Shown: piece after piece, positions 6,852 through 14,997 of the stretch
How the letters are laid out: the number at the start of each line of letters is the position of its first letter
Position numbering within the stretch: position 1 is the first letter of the stretch
Origin: Bacillota bacterium
Lineage (GTDB): Bacteria; Bacillota; Clostridia; Peptostreptococcales; Natronincolaceae
DNA: 14,997 bases
Assembly: GCA_023387935.1 (NCBI GenBank)
Contig: JAEWHG010000034.1
Location: forward strand, 1 to 14,997
Reading direction: 5' to 3'
Position numbers and translations under genes: made by a program
Notes under the pieces: model-generated
Seen by the model: only the letters and a program-made list of their open reading frames with translations
What the model was told of the DNA's origin: nothing
Databases searched by the model: none

Positions 6852-7067
6852 AAAATCTCCTCCTTTAATATAAAAATATAATTACTAGAATCATATTATC
6901 CTCTTATATTAATAATACACGATAACACAAAATTTGTATACTTAATTTTTTCAATTTATTTATTGAATATGTTAATTATAGTATTAAATATTCTTAATTT
7001 GCGCATATGATTTTATTAATATATGGATTATTAAATAGTATAATCTTGATTTTAAATTAAATTGAAC

Positions 7068-7094
7068 AAAGAGCGACAAGTTTGTCGCTCTTTT
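7068..7094. terminator. Terminator after iorAB
   Basis: A perfect stem (AAAGAGCGACAA at 7068-7079 with TTGTCGCTCTTT at 7082-7093) has a two-base gap at the centre. It lies 18 bases past the iorB stop on the minus strand. The hairpin is strong, and its T-run is better on the plus strand than on the minus. Confidence 0.8.
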
Positions 7095-7111
7095 GATTTG
7101 TTAATTCTATC

Positions 7112-7684
7112 TTATTTTTTATAGTTATATCCAAAATCAAATGCCTGCATATTTAAATCTATAGCTTTAAATGGCACATTGTCTTTTATTACCTGTTTCC
7201 ATGTATCTATTTTTATATCTAAATATTGAGCTAATATTCCAAGAAGAATTACATTGGCAACCTGCTTTTTACCCAAATTCTTAGCTTCTTCAAAGGCATT
7301 TATTTCAACTACTTTATATTTAGATTTTAAGTTTTCTATATCCGCTTCTGGATATTCCATTTTTTCTTGCTGTACTAGCGTAGGATATATTCTTTTAGTA
7401 TTTTGAATTACGATACCTTTGTCCTTTAAATTAGAACTCCATCTAAGAGATTCTAAAGGCTCCATTGCTACTAAGATGTCACCTTCTCCAGGAGGTATAT
7501 TCGGTGAAAATACCTTGTCACCTATTCTAACATTACCCCAAACCATACCGCCTCTTTGGGATAAACCTACAACATCGTTACTTTTAATATCGAATCCGTC
7601 CAGCATTGCTGCCTGAGAAAATATCCTTGTCATAAGAATTAAACCTTGACCACCTACACCTGCGAACATAATATTAGTTACCAA
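7112..7684 (-). CDS. iorB: Indolepyruvate ferredoxin oxidoreductase, beta subunit
   Basis: This is the gamma-type domain subunit of the 2-ketoacid oxidoreductase that converts aryl-pyruvates (from tryptophan, tyrosine and phenylalanine) plus CoA to aryl-acetyl-CoA, reducing ferredoxin. The N-terminus has the nucleotide-type loop FAGVGGQGLI, and SQRGG follows about 30 residues later. The C-terminus (ANVILLGILAQYLDI and following) is as in IorB, and the length of about 190 residues is normal. A GTG at 7693 is in frame, but its ribosome site would abut it directly. The TTG at 7684 has AGGAGG nine bases upstream and gives a family-like N-terminus, so I chose it. The gene overlaps the end of iorA by 11 nt, implying translational coupling and equal subunit production. 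Confidence 0.93.
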   Translation of the reverse strand: MVTNIMFAGVGGQGLILMTRIFSQAAMLDGFDIKSNDVVGLSQRGGMVWGNVRIGDKVFSPNIPPGEGDILVAMEPLESLRWSSNLKDKGIVIQNTKRIYPTLVQQEKMEYPEADIENLKSKYKVVEINAFEEAKNLGKKQVANVILLGILAQYLDIKIDTWKQVIKDNVPFKAIDLNMQAFDFGYNYKK

Positions 7685-9497
7685 TATTTTCACCCTCCTT
7701 ACTTAAACCTGCAGAAGATTTAATAGCATTTACAGGGCAAACCTGAGCACAAACACTACATCCAACACACATATCTTTATCTATAGATGATTTTAATTTT
7801 TCGATGCCTTCGTATTTAATCATCTTTAATGGCGGACAATTTGTTTTAATACAGGATCTGCAGCCAATGCATATTTCAGGATCTACATAGAAATAAGGAT
7901 TTTCTAATTTATATCTTAGTGCACAAGGTCCATTTACTACAATAAGCGAAAGACCTTCATATGCAATTTCCTCATCTATTAATTTTTTAGTAGTCTTATA
8001 TTCATACTGATTAATTTCTTTTACTCTATCGAATCCGATGGACTCTAACAGAGTTTTTATTCCTACCTTCATATCGTCTCTTTCGTTATACAGCCCAGAG
8101 CTACCGTTATGTTGTCCTCCCGTCATGGCTGTTGTTCTATTATCTAAAACTATTATAGTAATATTCTCATTATCTTTTTTCTGATGAAGTAGATTTATAA
8201 AGGAAGGCACCCCTGAGTGAAAGAAGGTTCCATCTCCAATAACTGCAACTAAAGGCTCCTCTTTCTTAGTCATGGACATTGCTTTTCTCATTCCTTTGCT
8301 CATTCCAATACTTGCACCCATGCTTATAATAGAGTTCGATTGCTCGAATGGGAACAAGGAAGCTAAAGAATAACATCCGATATCTCCTACAACTATTTTT
8401 GCTTTAGATTTTTTTAGAATATCAAATACTGGTCTATGAGGACATCCCGTACAAAACAGTGGTGGTCTTGGTACAGTTTCTTCAAACCTTTTAACATATT
8501 CATTTTTATTTTGTAATACACCAGCTTCATATAGGCCTTTTTCAATGTTTTGAATATCTAATTCTCCAGTAAAATCAAAATATTTCTTTCCTTCGCAATC
8601 AATACCCATTAATTTAAGTTCATTTTCTATAAATGGCATCATTTCCTCGACAACGATTACTTTTTTAAATTTACTAGTGATCTCTTTTGCTTTGTTTTTT
8701 GATATAGGATAAACCATACCTAGTTTCCAAATACTAGCGTCAGGATTTACTTCTTTAATATTATAATATACTAATCCTGATGTAATAATTAATGTATCTG
8801 TTCCTTCTTTTATTTCTAACTTATTTATGTCCAGATCGTAAGCATATTCTTCTAACTTCTCTAGTCTTTCTTTAATAAAAAACTGAGCTTCTCTAGACCC
8901 TGGAGGTATCATACAATATTTTTGTTTATCATTTCTATTAAATTCTTTCTTCTCAACTTCTTTTCTTTCTTCTAATTCTACTATTCCTCTACCATGACAA
9001 AGCCTACTTGTAATCCTAAGCATTATAGGTGTTTCGAACTTTTCACTTAACTCAAGCCCTATTTTAGTAAAGTCTTTAGCCTCTTGACTATCGGAAGGAT
9101 CTAAAATACCCATACTAGCAAATTTACCCCAAATCCTATTATCTTGCTCGTTTTGTGAGCTTGCAAGTCCTGGGTCATCTCCACTTACTAATAAGAATCC
9201 GCCATTAGTTGGGGTTAAGGTAAAGGTCATAAGTGGATCTGCGGCTATATTTACTCCAACGTGTTTCATAATTGCCATAGATCTTACACCATACATAGAA
9301 GCTCCAATAGCTACTTCTACAGCCACCTTTTCATTTGTAGAAAATTCAGAGTACACTTCATCGTACACTTTAAGCTTTTCTATTACTTCTACTGTAGGTG
9401 ACCCTGGATAGCTTGCTGCCACTATTCCCCCTGCCTCATAAAATCCTGTTGCAATTGCCTCGTTTCCAGTTAAAACTTTTTTCTCACCAGAAGACAT
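7674..9497 (-). CDS. iorA: Indolepyruvate ferredoxin oxidoreductase, alpha subunit
   Basis: The catalytic, thiamine-diphosphate-dependent subunit of the IorAB complex, used in anaerobic amino-acid fermentation. An N-terminal pyrimidine-binding domain (about 1-180) contains AASYPGSPTVEV. The TPP-binding domain contains GDGTF (421-425) followed by LDNRTTAMTGGQ. The C-terminus holds two ferredoxin clusters: C543, C546, C549 and C554, then C577, C580, C583 and C587, each ending in CP. The first cluster has four residues between its third and fourth cysteines, as is usual for IorA. The 607-residue length is within the family range. The start has AAAGGAG six bases before the ATG. No terminator is visible in the 108 bases after the upstream helicase gene, so co-transcription with it is possible. 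An isolated TATAAT lies at 9541-9536 but lacks a good -35. Confidence 0.95.
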   Translation of the reverse strand: MSSGEKKVLTGNEAIATGFYEAGGIVAASYPGSPTVEVIEKLKVYDEVYSEFSTNEKVAVEVAIGASMYGVRSMAIMKHVGVNIAADPLMTFTLTPTNGGFLLVSGDDPGLASSQNEQDNRIWGKFASMGILDPSDSQEAKDFTKIGLELSEKFETPIMLRITSRLCHGRGIVELEERKEVEKKEFNRNDKQKYCMIPPGSREAQFFIKERLEKLEEYAYDLDINKLEIKEGTDTLIITSGLVYYNIKEVNPDASIWKLGMVYPISKNKAKEITSKFKKVIVVEEMMPFIENELKLMGIDCEGKKYFDFTGELDIQNIEKGLYEAGVLQNKNEYVKRFEETVPRPPLFCTGCPHRPVFDILKKSKAKIVVGDIGCYSLASLFPFEQSNSIISMGASIGMSKGMRKAMSMTKKEEPLVAVIGDGTFFHSGVPSFINLLHQKKDNENITIIVLDNRTTAMTGGQHNGSSGLYNERDDMKVGIKTLLESIGFDRVKEINQYEYKTTKKLIDEEIAYEGLSLIVVNGPCALRYKLENPYFYVDPEICIGCRSCIKTNCPPLKMIKYEGIEKLKSSIDKDMCVGCSVCAQVCPVNAIKSSAGLSKEGENIGN

Positions 9498-9605
9498 TTT
9501 ATCACTCCTTTATTAGGTAAATATTAGTTTACGCAATTATAATTAAATATTTGCACTGGAAATATATTACCCTTTAACAAACAATATAAACAACAAATTC
9601 TCTTA

Positions 9606-12600
9606 CTAACTTTTAAATAGGTCCATAAGCTCATCTTGACTCATTTTAGATATAAGCGTCTCTCCTGGTTTAATTACCCCATCAATTAGCTCCCTCTTTT
9701 TATCCTGAAGCTTAGATATTTTTTCTTCTATCGTTCCCTTTGTAATTAGTTTCATAACGTGAACAACATTTTGTTGCCCTATTCTATACGCCCTATCCGT
9801 GGCCTGCTGCTCTACAGCAGGATTCCACCATGGATCAAAATGAATAACCATATCTGCCCCAGTTAAATTTAAACCAGTTCCTCCTGCTTTTAATGATATT
9901 AGAAAAACATCTGTATTTCCGCTGTTAAAATTATTTACCATATCTCCTCGTTCTTCTATTGGAGTTGATCCATCTAAATAATAATACGAAATATCTAATC
10001 CATCTAACATCTCTTTTATCATAGCAAGCATACTAGTAAATTGAGAAAACAATAAAATTCGGTGGTTCCCTTCTATTGCATTTTCTATAATCTCTTGTAG
10101 AAGTTCAAATTTGCCACTACTACCTTTATAATTTTCAAAGAACAATGCAGGATGACAGCAAATTTGCCTTAATCTAGTTAAAGCAGCTAAAATTTTAATT
10201 TGGCTTCTTTCAAAACCATTTTCCTTTATTTCTTCCTCAATTTCACCCTGTATTTCTTTTAAATATGCCACATATAGCTTTTTCTGCTCTGGGCTAAGCT
10301 CTGCAAATACTAAATGCTCAATTTTCTCAGGTAGCTCCTTCAATACTTGTTTTTTCAAACGTCTTAGGACAAAAGGAGCGATTTGCTTTCCAAGACTTTT
10401 TAATGCATCCTTATTGCCTTCTTTAACTATTGATTTTTCGTATTTATTTTGAAATTTTCCGTAGGATAATAAATACCCCGGCATTATAAAATCAAAAATA
10501 GACCATAACTCTGTTAAAGAATTTTCTATAGGCGTACCGGTCAACGCAAATCTATAATTCGCTTTTATTGACTTTACAGATTTTGCATTTTGCGAGCTTG
10601 GATTTTTAATATGTTGGGCTTCATCTAAAATACACCATTTAAAAGATATATCCTTATATAAATCTATATCTCTTCTAATTAGGGGATAGGAGGTAATCAT
10701 AATATCATATTCATCTATCCTCTGGATTATCTCTTCTCTTTCTGATTTATTTCCCACCACGATACCCGCTTTTAATGAGGGTGTAAACTTTTCAATCTCT
10801 GCCATCCAGTTATATACCAAAGATGTAGGTGCTACAATTAGAGCTGCTCCAGCTTTATTTCCCATTTTTTCAGACACTAAATAGGCCAATACTTGAAAGG
10901 TTTTACCAAGTCCCATATCGTCTGCAAGTATTCCACCTAGTCCATAGTGACTTAGTGTCTTCAACCACTTAAAGCCAAGTTTTTGATAATCCCTTAAATC
11001 TCCATTTAATGCTTCAGGAACAATATATTCCACCTCATCATATTCTCTAATATCTTCCACAAAGCTTTTGAAAGTTTTATTTTTCTTAATAAAATCCATT
11101 TTTTTATCTCTTAAAATCTCATCTACATATAACCCTCTATATTTAGGAATTTCTATTATTTTTCCATTGATATCTGATTCATCTAAATCTAATTCTATCA
11201 TCATCTCATCTATACTAACTAGTTCTTCAGTATCTAATGGAATGAATGATCCATCCTTAAGACGGTAATATTTTTTCCTTTGTCTTAATGATTTTAAAAG
11301 TCCAATCATTTCTTTATCATCTACTTCTTCTATTTCAAAATTGAATTCTAAAAAACTTTCTTCAGTATTTAACCTTATGCCTCCTTTAAAATTTGTGGAA
11401 CTTCTTATTTCCATCATCTTAAATGAGTCTGAGTAATATACTTCCGATATACTTTGTAAATCCTTCAATCTCTCATAAATTAATTTAAATATATCCTCTT
11501 CTTTTTCTAAATAAACCTCTTTGTTTTTAATTTTGAAATTGTTATTTTCAAAAAAGTTGATTACTTTTCTTTCTTTTTCTAAATCCCTTATGAGAACCTT
11601 ATCTTTTTCCAACTCGTTTGTTGTAGATCCTTTAAATGGATTTATTTTAATATTTTTGTATATAAAATTTACATCTGCAGTTATTTTATTTCCTAATCTA
11701 TCAAAGTATACTTCAGTTTTCAATTCCGGAGAATAAATAGCTTCCTCTAACTTATTCTCTATTTCTACTTTACCCATGCCTTTTAAAATTGGATATAGTT
11801 CAGCAAAAAAGCTATCCTGCATATCTTTTTTAATTGTGATACTACTGTCTTTTTCCCTAGTTAAAATCCTATAAAAAGGGATCAGATTTTCTCTCTGATA
11901 TTTAGATACCTTGCAAATTTCACCGTTTGAAAAAAAATATTCTCCATCAGAGGTAATTGGAACAACGGGACCCTCATGCTCTACCTTTAAAACAATATCT
12001 TCCTTATTTTTGTCTAATTGAAAAGTAAACGGCAGGTCCCTTTCCCTAATGTCAATGCTAGCATATGTTTTTTCTAAAATAACTGCATTAAATTTTCCCT
12101 TTGGGATGAAGTCTCCATCTTTTATTATGTTTAAAAACCTCTTCAAAGTTTTTTCTGGCAGTTTCATGTGCTTACCATTAAAAATAGAGCGAGGGTTCTC
12201 TCTATAAAAATCTTCTTCCACTGTTTTTTCGTATTCATATATTTCTTCTATAAGATCTATTATTTTTTTATCATCTCTAGTGAAGGAGTGAATGTCAGGA
12301 TCAAATATAAAGTTTTTACCGAATTCAATCCTTTTATTATTATATAAGTCCTCTATAAATCTTTTAATGTTCCTTACAACATAGGTTCTACCCTCACCTA
12401 TCTTTAAACTAATAAAACTACCTGACATACGATTGTTATAAGTATCTATCGAAAGTTCAAACGTTATCTCCATATTCAATGGTATAAAATCGCTTTGCTG
12501 TTTATTTCTATAAAAATTTAGAATGCTTTTTATATGATCTGTTTCATTAAACTTATTAAATTGTCCTAATCGATCCTTTTCCATAATGGTTAAAAGAACA

Positions 12601-12860
12601 GCTACGATATGCTTACATATGCCCCAGTATCTATCGGAAGCAATACAGGTGCATGTTGTGTTTTCAATATCCCCATTAGATAAGAAGTTTGCCTTTACAT
12701 TGTACCTTTTAGTGCCTTGAACTATAGCTAAAAAGCTATTTTTTTGTTTGTTAAAGGTTAAGGATCTTACTCTTTTATCTAAATAATAGTTTTTTCCTTT
12801 TCTATACGTAATAGATTCTGAACTCATATCATATATTTCTTCTTCATTTAAATTAAACAT
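9606..12860 (-). CDS. SWIM zinc finger plus SNF2-family helicase
   Basis: A large ATP-dependent DNA translocase of the Swi2/Snf2 family. The 1084 residues begin with a SWIM zinc finger (C70, C72, C82, H84; CxC-x9-CxH). A long middle region matching the SNF2-associated domain of bacterial homologues follows (about 110-600). The helicase core has GLGKT with K653, DEAQ from D746, LTGTPIENSL, LLFSQFTSML, a GGTGLNLT motif and QATDRAYRIGQ with R1026. All catalytic motifs look intact. Bacillus ywqA encodes a similar helicase beside a separate SWIM protein (ywqB); here both parts are one protein. Its cellular role is not established; DNA repair or replication-transcription conflict roles have been considered for the family. 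The ATG has AGGTG four bases upstream. I see no restriction or defence partner genes adjacent. Confidence 0.93.
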   Translation of the reverse strand: MFNLNEEEIYDMSSESITYRKGKNYYLDKRVRSLTFNKQKNSFLAIVQGTKRYNVKANFLSNGDIENTTCTCIASDRYWGICKHIVAVLLTIMEKDRLGQFNKFNETDHIKSILNFYRNKQQSDFIPLNMEITFELSIDTYNNRMSGSFISLKIGEGRTYVVRNIKRFIEDLYNNKRIEFGKNFIFDPDIHSFTRDDKKIIDLIEEIYEYEKTVEEDFYRENPRSIFNGKHMKLPEKTLKRFLNIIKDGDFIPKGKFNAVILEKTYASIDIRERDLPFTFQLDKNKEDIVLKVEHEGPVVPITSDGEYFFSNGEICKVSKYQRENLIPFYRILTREKDSSITIKKDMQDSFFAELYPILKGMGKVEIENKLEEAIYSPELKTEVYFDRLGNKITADVNFIYKNIKINPFKGSTTNELEKDKVLIRDLEKERKVINFFENNNFKIKNKEVYLEKEEDIFKLIYERLKDLQSISEVYYSDSFKMMEIRSSTNFKGGIRLNTEESFLEFNFEIEEVDDKEMIGLLKSLRQRKKYYRLKDGSFIPLDTEELVSIDEMMIELDLDESDINGKIIEIPKYRGLYVDEILRDKKMDFIKKNKTFKSFVEDIREYDEVEYIVPEALNGDLRDYQKLGFKWLKTLSHYGLGGILADDMGLGKTFQVLAYLVSEKMGNKAGAALIVAPTSLVYNWMAEIEKFTPSLKAGIVVGNKSEREEIIQRIDEYDIMITSYPLIRRDIDLYKDISFKWCILDEAQHIKNPSSQNAKSVKSIKANYRFALTGTPIENSLTELWSIFDFIMPGYLLSYGKFQNKYEKSIVKEGNKDALKSLGKQIAPFVLRRLKKQVLKELPEKIEHLVFAELSPEQKKLYVAYLKEIQGEIEEEIKENGFERSQIKILAALTRLRQICCHPALFFENYKGSSGKFELLQEIIENAIEGNHRILLFSQFTSMLAMIKEMLDGLDISYYYLDGSTPIEERGDMVNNFNSGNTDVFLISLKAGGTGLNLTGADMVIHFDPWWNPAVEQQATDRAYRIGQQNVVHVMKLITKGTIEEKISKLQDKKRELIDGVIKPGETLISKMSQDELMDLFKS

Positions 12861-12921
12861 TTTTCACCTCGTGGCATATTTAGCTAATATTCTTAATCTA
12901 TCTTAATTATAATCAATCTAC

Positions 12922-12949
12922 AGTATAATTAAAACAAATATATAGTAAA
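12922..12949 (-). promoter_or_regulatory. Candidate promoter for the SNF2 helicase gene
   Basis: On the minus strand TTTACT (12949-12944) and TATACT (12927-12922) are spaced by 16 bases, about 60 bases before the start codon. A second TATAAT (12911-12906) lies just downstream without a clear -35. The 245-base divergent region is very AT-rich, so this is tentative. Confidence 0.38.
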
Positions 12950-13105
12950 GTAATTATCACTATTTAATATTTAGATTTTGCACTATATGTAAATACTAAG
13001 AAAACTTAATACTTTAATTTAATACAAATTATTGCATTTTTATGCATCATATATTAATATTAATTCTATCGAAAAATTTTACGGATTGCAAAGGAGATGA
13101 TATCT

Positions 13106-14464
13106 ATGAACAATTTAAATAAACAAACTTATTCTACCGCAAGTATCTTACGCTTTATTATTCCATCTTTAATTGGCATAATTCTTTTTATGATTCCTAT
13201 TTCTTATAATGGTGAGATCACTATTCCAATTGCATTATTTTCTGGATTAATTCTTAATATTTTTTCTAGTGCTCTACCAACTATAACTACTGTTTTAATA
13301 TCAATTACTGCTATATGTACAATTATTACTAAATTATTAAAACCCTCTTTTATTAAGAATCATAATTTTTTAAATAATTTATTTAATGTAGCGCCACTGT
13401 GGTTTTTATCAAGGATTTTAGGTATGGTATTTGCCATTGCTACTCTATTTAATATAGGGCCAGAATGGATGTGGTCGGAAGCTACTGGAGGACTACTTTT
13501 ATACGATTTACTTCCAATTTTATTCTCCATATTCCTTTTCGCAGGTCTATTATTGCCACTTTTATTAGACTTCGGCCTATTAGAGTTTTTCGGTACCTTA
13601 TTAACAAAAATAATGCGTCCTATTTTTAAATTACCAGGGCGTTCATCTATAGACTGTATTACATCTTGGCTTGGAGATGGAACTATCGGAGTACTATTGA
13701 CTAGCAAACAATATGAGGATGGGCACTATACAGAAAGAGAAGCTGCAGTTATTGCAACAACTTTTTCAGCAGTTTCTATAACTTTTAGTCTTATTGTTAT
13801 TGCTCAGGTTAATCTAGCACACCTATTTCTACCATTTTATTTAACAGTATCATTTGCTGGAGTTATGGCCGCTATTATTATTCCGCGAATACCACCGCTT
13901 TCAAGAAAAAGTGACACTTATTTAATAAATAATAACCAAGATCGTTCTGAAGAAATTCCAACAGGTTATACTTCATTAACTTGGGGATTTAAACAAGCTA
14001 TAGAGCAAGCAAATAAAAATAGTGATATCAGTGAATTCCTTAAAAGTGGTATTAAGAACGTACTCGATATGTTGTTAGGAGTAACCCCTATCGTTATGGC
14101 ATTTGGAACATTGGCACTAATAATTGCAGAATTTACGCCTATATTTACTTGGTTAGGAATGCCATTTATTCCTATATTAAATCTATTGAAAGTACCAGAA
14201 GCAGAAATGGCTGCTCAAACATTAGTAGTTGGATTTGCAGATATGTTCCTGCCTTCTGTTATTGCAAGTAAAATTTCAAGTGACTTAACTAGATTCGTAG
14301 TAGCATGTGTATCTGTAACACAGCTAATATATATGTCCGAAGTAGGAGGACTTATATTAGGCTCAAAAATACCTGTTACGATTAAAGAACTTGCTATTAT
14401 ATTTATTGAACGTACACTAATTACGCTACCAATTGTTGTTTTAATTGCACATATTATATTTTAA
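13106..14464 (+). CDS. YjiH-family / nucleoside-recognition (Gate) domain membrane protein
   Basis: A polytopic inner-membrane protein of 452 residues with about ten hydrophobic segments. Two Gate-like regions are visible. One, about 170-260, includes the SWLGDGTIGVLLTSKQYEDG stretch followed by AAVIATTFSAVS. The second, about 310-425, includes MAFGTLALIIAEFTP and TLVVGFADMFLPSVIAS. A hydrophilic loop (about 265-310) separates them. YjiH proteins are presumed transporters of unknown substrate, related to nucleoside-recognition and spore-maturation membrane proteins. The neighbours do not reveal the substrate. The upstream ATG at 13097 directly abuts AAGGAG, while the ATG at 13106 has that site at 9 nt, so I start there. 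It is monocistronic, ending at a strong terminator. An inverted repeat (13033-13046) sits in the upstream region. Confidence 0.82.
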   Translation: MNNLNKQTYSTASILRFIIPSLIGIILFMIPISYNGEITIPIALFSGLILNIFSSALPTITTVLISITAICTIITKLLKPSFIKNHNFLNNLFNVAPLWFLSRILGMVFAIATLFNIGPEWMWSEATGGLLLYDLLPILFSIFLFAGLLLPLLLDFGLLEFFGTLLTKIMRPIFKLPGRSSIDCITSWLGDGTIGVLLTSKQYEDGHYTEREAAVIATTFSAVSITFSLIVIAQVNLAHLFLPFYLTVSFAGVMAAIIIPRIPPLSRKSDTYLINNNQDRSEEIPTGYTSLTWGFKQAIEQANKNSDISEFLKSGIKNVLDMLLGVTPIVMAFGTLALIIAEFTPIFTWLGMPFIPILNLLKVPEAEMAAQTLVVGFADMFLPSVIASKISSDLTRFVVACVSVTQLIYMSEVGGLILGSKIPVTIKELAIIFIERTLITLPIVVLIAHIIF

Positions 14465-14483
14465 ATAAATAACTAAATAAAAA

Positions 14484-14527
14484 ACTGCCTCTAAATCATT
14501 CATATAATAATTTAGAGGCAGTTTTTT
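14484..14527. terminator. Strong bidirectional terminator
   Basis: A perfect 13-bp stem (ACTGCCTCTAAAT at 14484-14496 with ATTTAGAGGCAGT at 14510-14522) is flanked by A-runs on the left and T-runs on the right. It therefore works for both convergent genes, the YjiH-type gene and the TtcA-like gene. Confidence 0.92.
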
Positions 14528-14580
14528 ATGTTTAAATTTTTTATTAAATTATTTCTATATGTTATTACTTAAATATTATT

Positions 14581-14997
14581 CTAATCATTATAAAAATCTA
14601 AATAGGAATATTGTTCTCCGTCCTTCTGCCATCCTAGAATACAATCCATATTAACATTCTGCCCAGCTTTAAATATAGATTTATCCACATTTCCAATATT
14701 ATTTTTTATATTCTTAATTAAATCCTTAACTTCGTACCTTTTGTTTCCTATCCTCTTAGCCGCTACCATACAAGCACAGTTTAAAGGCCTGATACCGTTT
14801 GTCTCTGTATAATCGATAATATCTTCTTCCTCTACATAATAAAGCGGGCGGATCAACTCCATATTTTCAAAATTTGTAGACTTTAGTTTTGGAAGCATGG
14901 TTTTAAAATTTCCATTGTATAGTAGATTGAGCATAGTAGTTTCAATTACATCATTAAAATGATGTCCTAAAGCAAGTTTATTACAACCCAGCTCCTG
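14581..14997 (-). CDS. TtcA-like tRNA thiolation PP-loop ATPase, C-terminal part (5' end outside window)
   Basis: The visible 138 residues are the C-terminal half of an adenine-nucleotide alpha-hydrolase of the TtcA type, which uses ATP and an iron-sulfur cluster to thiolate a tRNA base (C32 in the well-studied enzyme). The fragment begins with LGCNKLALGHHFNDVIETT, the family signature after the ATP site, followed by LPKLKS and IRPLYYVEEEDI. A cysteine pair, NCAC (fragment residues 74 and 76), is where TtcA carries a C-x2-C. Here the spacing is C-x-C. The N-terminal PP-loop and first cysteines are outside the window. TilS-type lysidine synthetase is less likely because of the GHHFNDVIETT and RPL pattern. 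The exact tRNA modification in this organism is inferred. Confidence 0.85.
   Translation of the reverse strand, partial: QELGCNKLALGHHFNDVIETTMLNLLYNGNFKTMLPKLKSTNFENMELIRPLYYVEEEDIIDYTETNGIRPLNCACMVAAKRIGNKRYEVKDLIKNIKNNIGNVDKSIFKAGQNVNMDCILGWQKDGEQYSYLDFYND

Noticed and set aside
6852..7067. Sigma-W-like or other alternative promoter upstream of the PspC-domain gene
   Set aside because: No TGAAAC/CGTA pair at proper spacing is present; several TATAAT-like strings occur, but the sequence is too AT-rich to choose among them.
9606..12860. SNF2 helicase as part of a phage-defence island
   Set aside because: All neighbours are housekeeping or metabolic genes; no nuclease, methylase or toxin gene is adjacent.
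13360..13707. Minus-strand open frame of 115 codons inside the YjiH-type gene
   Set aside because: It is antisense to a clearly coding membrane protein and has no start signal or recognisable domain.

Overview
This is an ordinary-looking chromosomal window from an AT-rich, low-GC Gram-positive anaerobe. Strong AGGAGG-type ribosome sites, TTG starts, intrinsic terminators and an indolepyruvate:ferredoxin oxidoreductase pair point to the Clostridia, perhaps Tissierellales-like; the lineage is inference. I see no insertion sequence, integrase, CRISPR array, phage gene or rRNA. Most genes are on the minus strand; only the CBS-ACT gene and the YjiH-type membrane protein are on the plus strand.

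Left part (1-3250): the 5' 400 codons of rimO (ribosomal protein S12 methylthiotransferase, minus, running off the left edge), with a candidate promoter just outside a tiny four-cysteine protein gene (1376-1552). A divergent CBS-CBS-ACT regulatory protein gene (1852-2454) ends at a hairpin. Next come a conserved-looking hypothetical gene (2593-2952) and an isolated tRNA-Thr(GGT) with a near-consensus promoter and a terminator ending about 30 nt before the hypothetical gene's start.

Envelope block (3274-6851), read right to left on the minus strand: a PspC-domain protein with an extra LiaI/LiaF-like membrane region, a LiaF-like 'toast-rack' protein, a terminator, then an NfeD-family (YuaF-like) membrane protein and a FloT-type flotillin. 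These families are tied to envelope stress and membrane organisation (Psp, Lia, and the yuaF-floT operon of Bacillus). No PspA and no LiaRS-type two-component genes are in the window. The NfeD gene carries an in-frame hexanucleotide repeat encoding (Leu-Asp)5, which ends in an EF-hand-like acidic motif.

Metabolic and helicase block (7112-12860, minus): an overlapping iorA-iorB pair for ferredoxin-dependent aryl-pyruvate oxidation (amino-acid fermentation), preceded without a visible terminator by a 1084-residue SWIM/SNF2 helicase.

Right end: a YjiH/Gate-domain membrane protein (13106-14464, plus), a strong bidirectional terminator, and the C-terminal 138 codons of a TtcA-like tRNA thiolation PP-loop protein (minus, running off the right edge).

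Several starts were chosen from ribosome-site spacing rather than the longest frame: 1552, 2952, 5332 (TTG), 7684 (TTG) and 13106. Apart from the partial end genes, no gene-free stretch exceeds 300 bases. The longest (1553-1851, 6852-7111, 12861-13105) are AT-rich promoter regions. I found no convincing new multi-gene system; the most interesting item is the Psp/Lia-like plus NfeD-flotillin envelope cluster.
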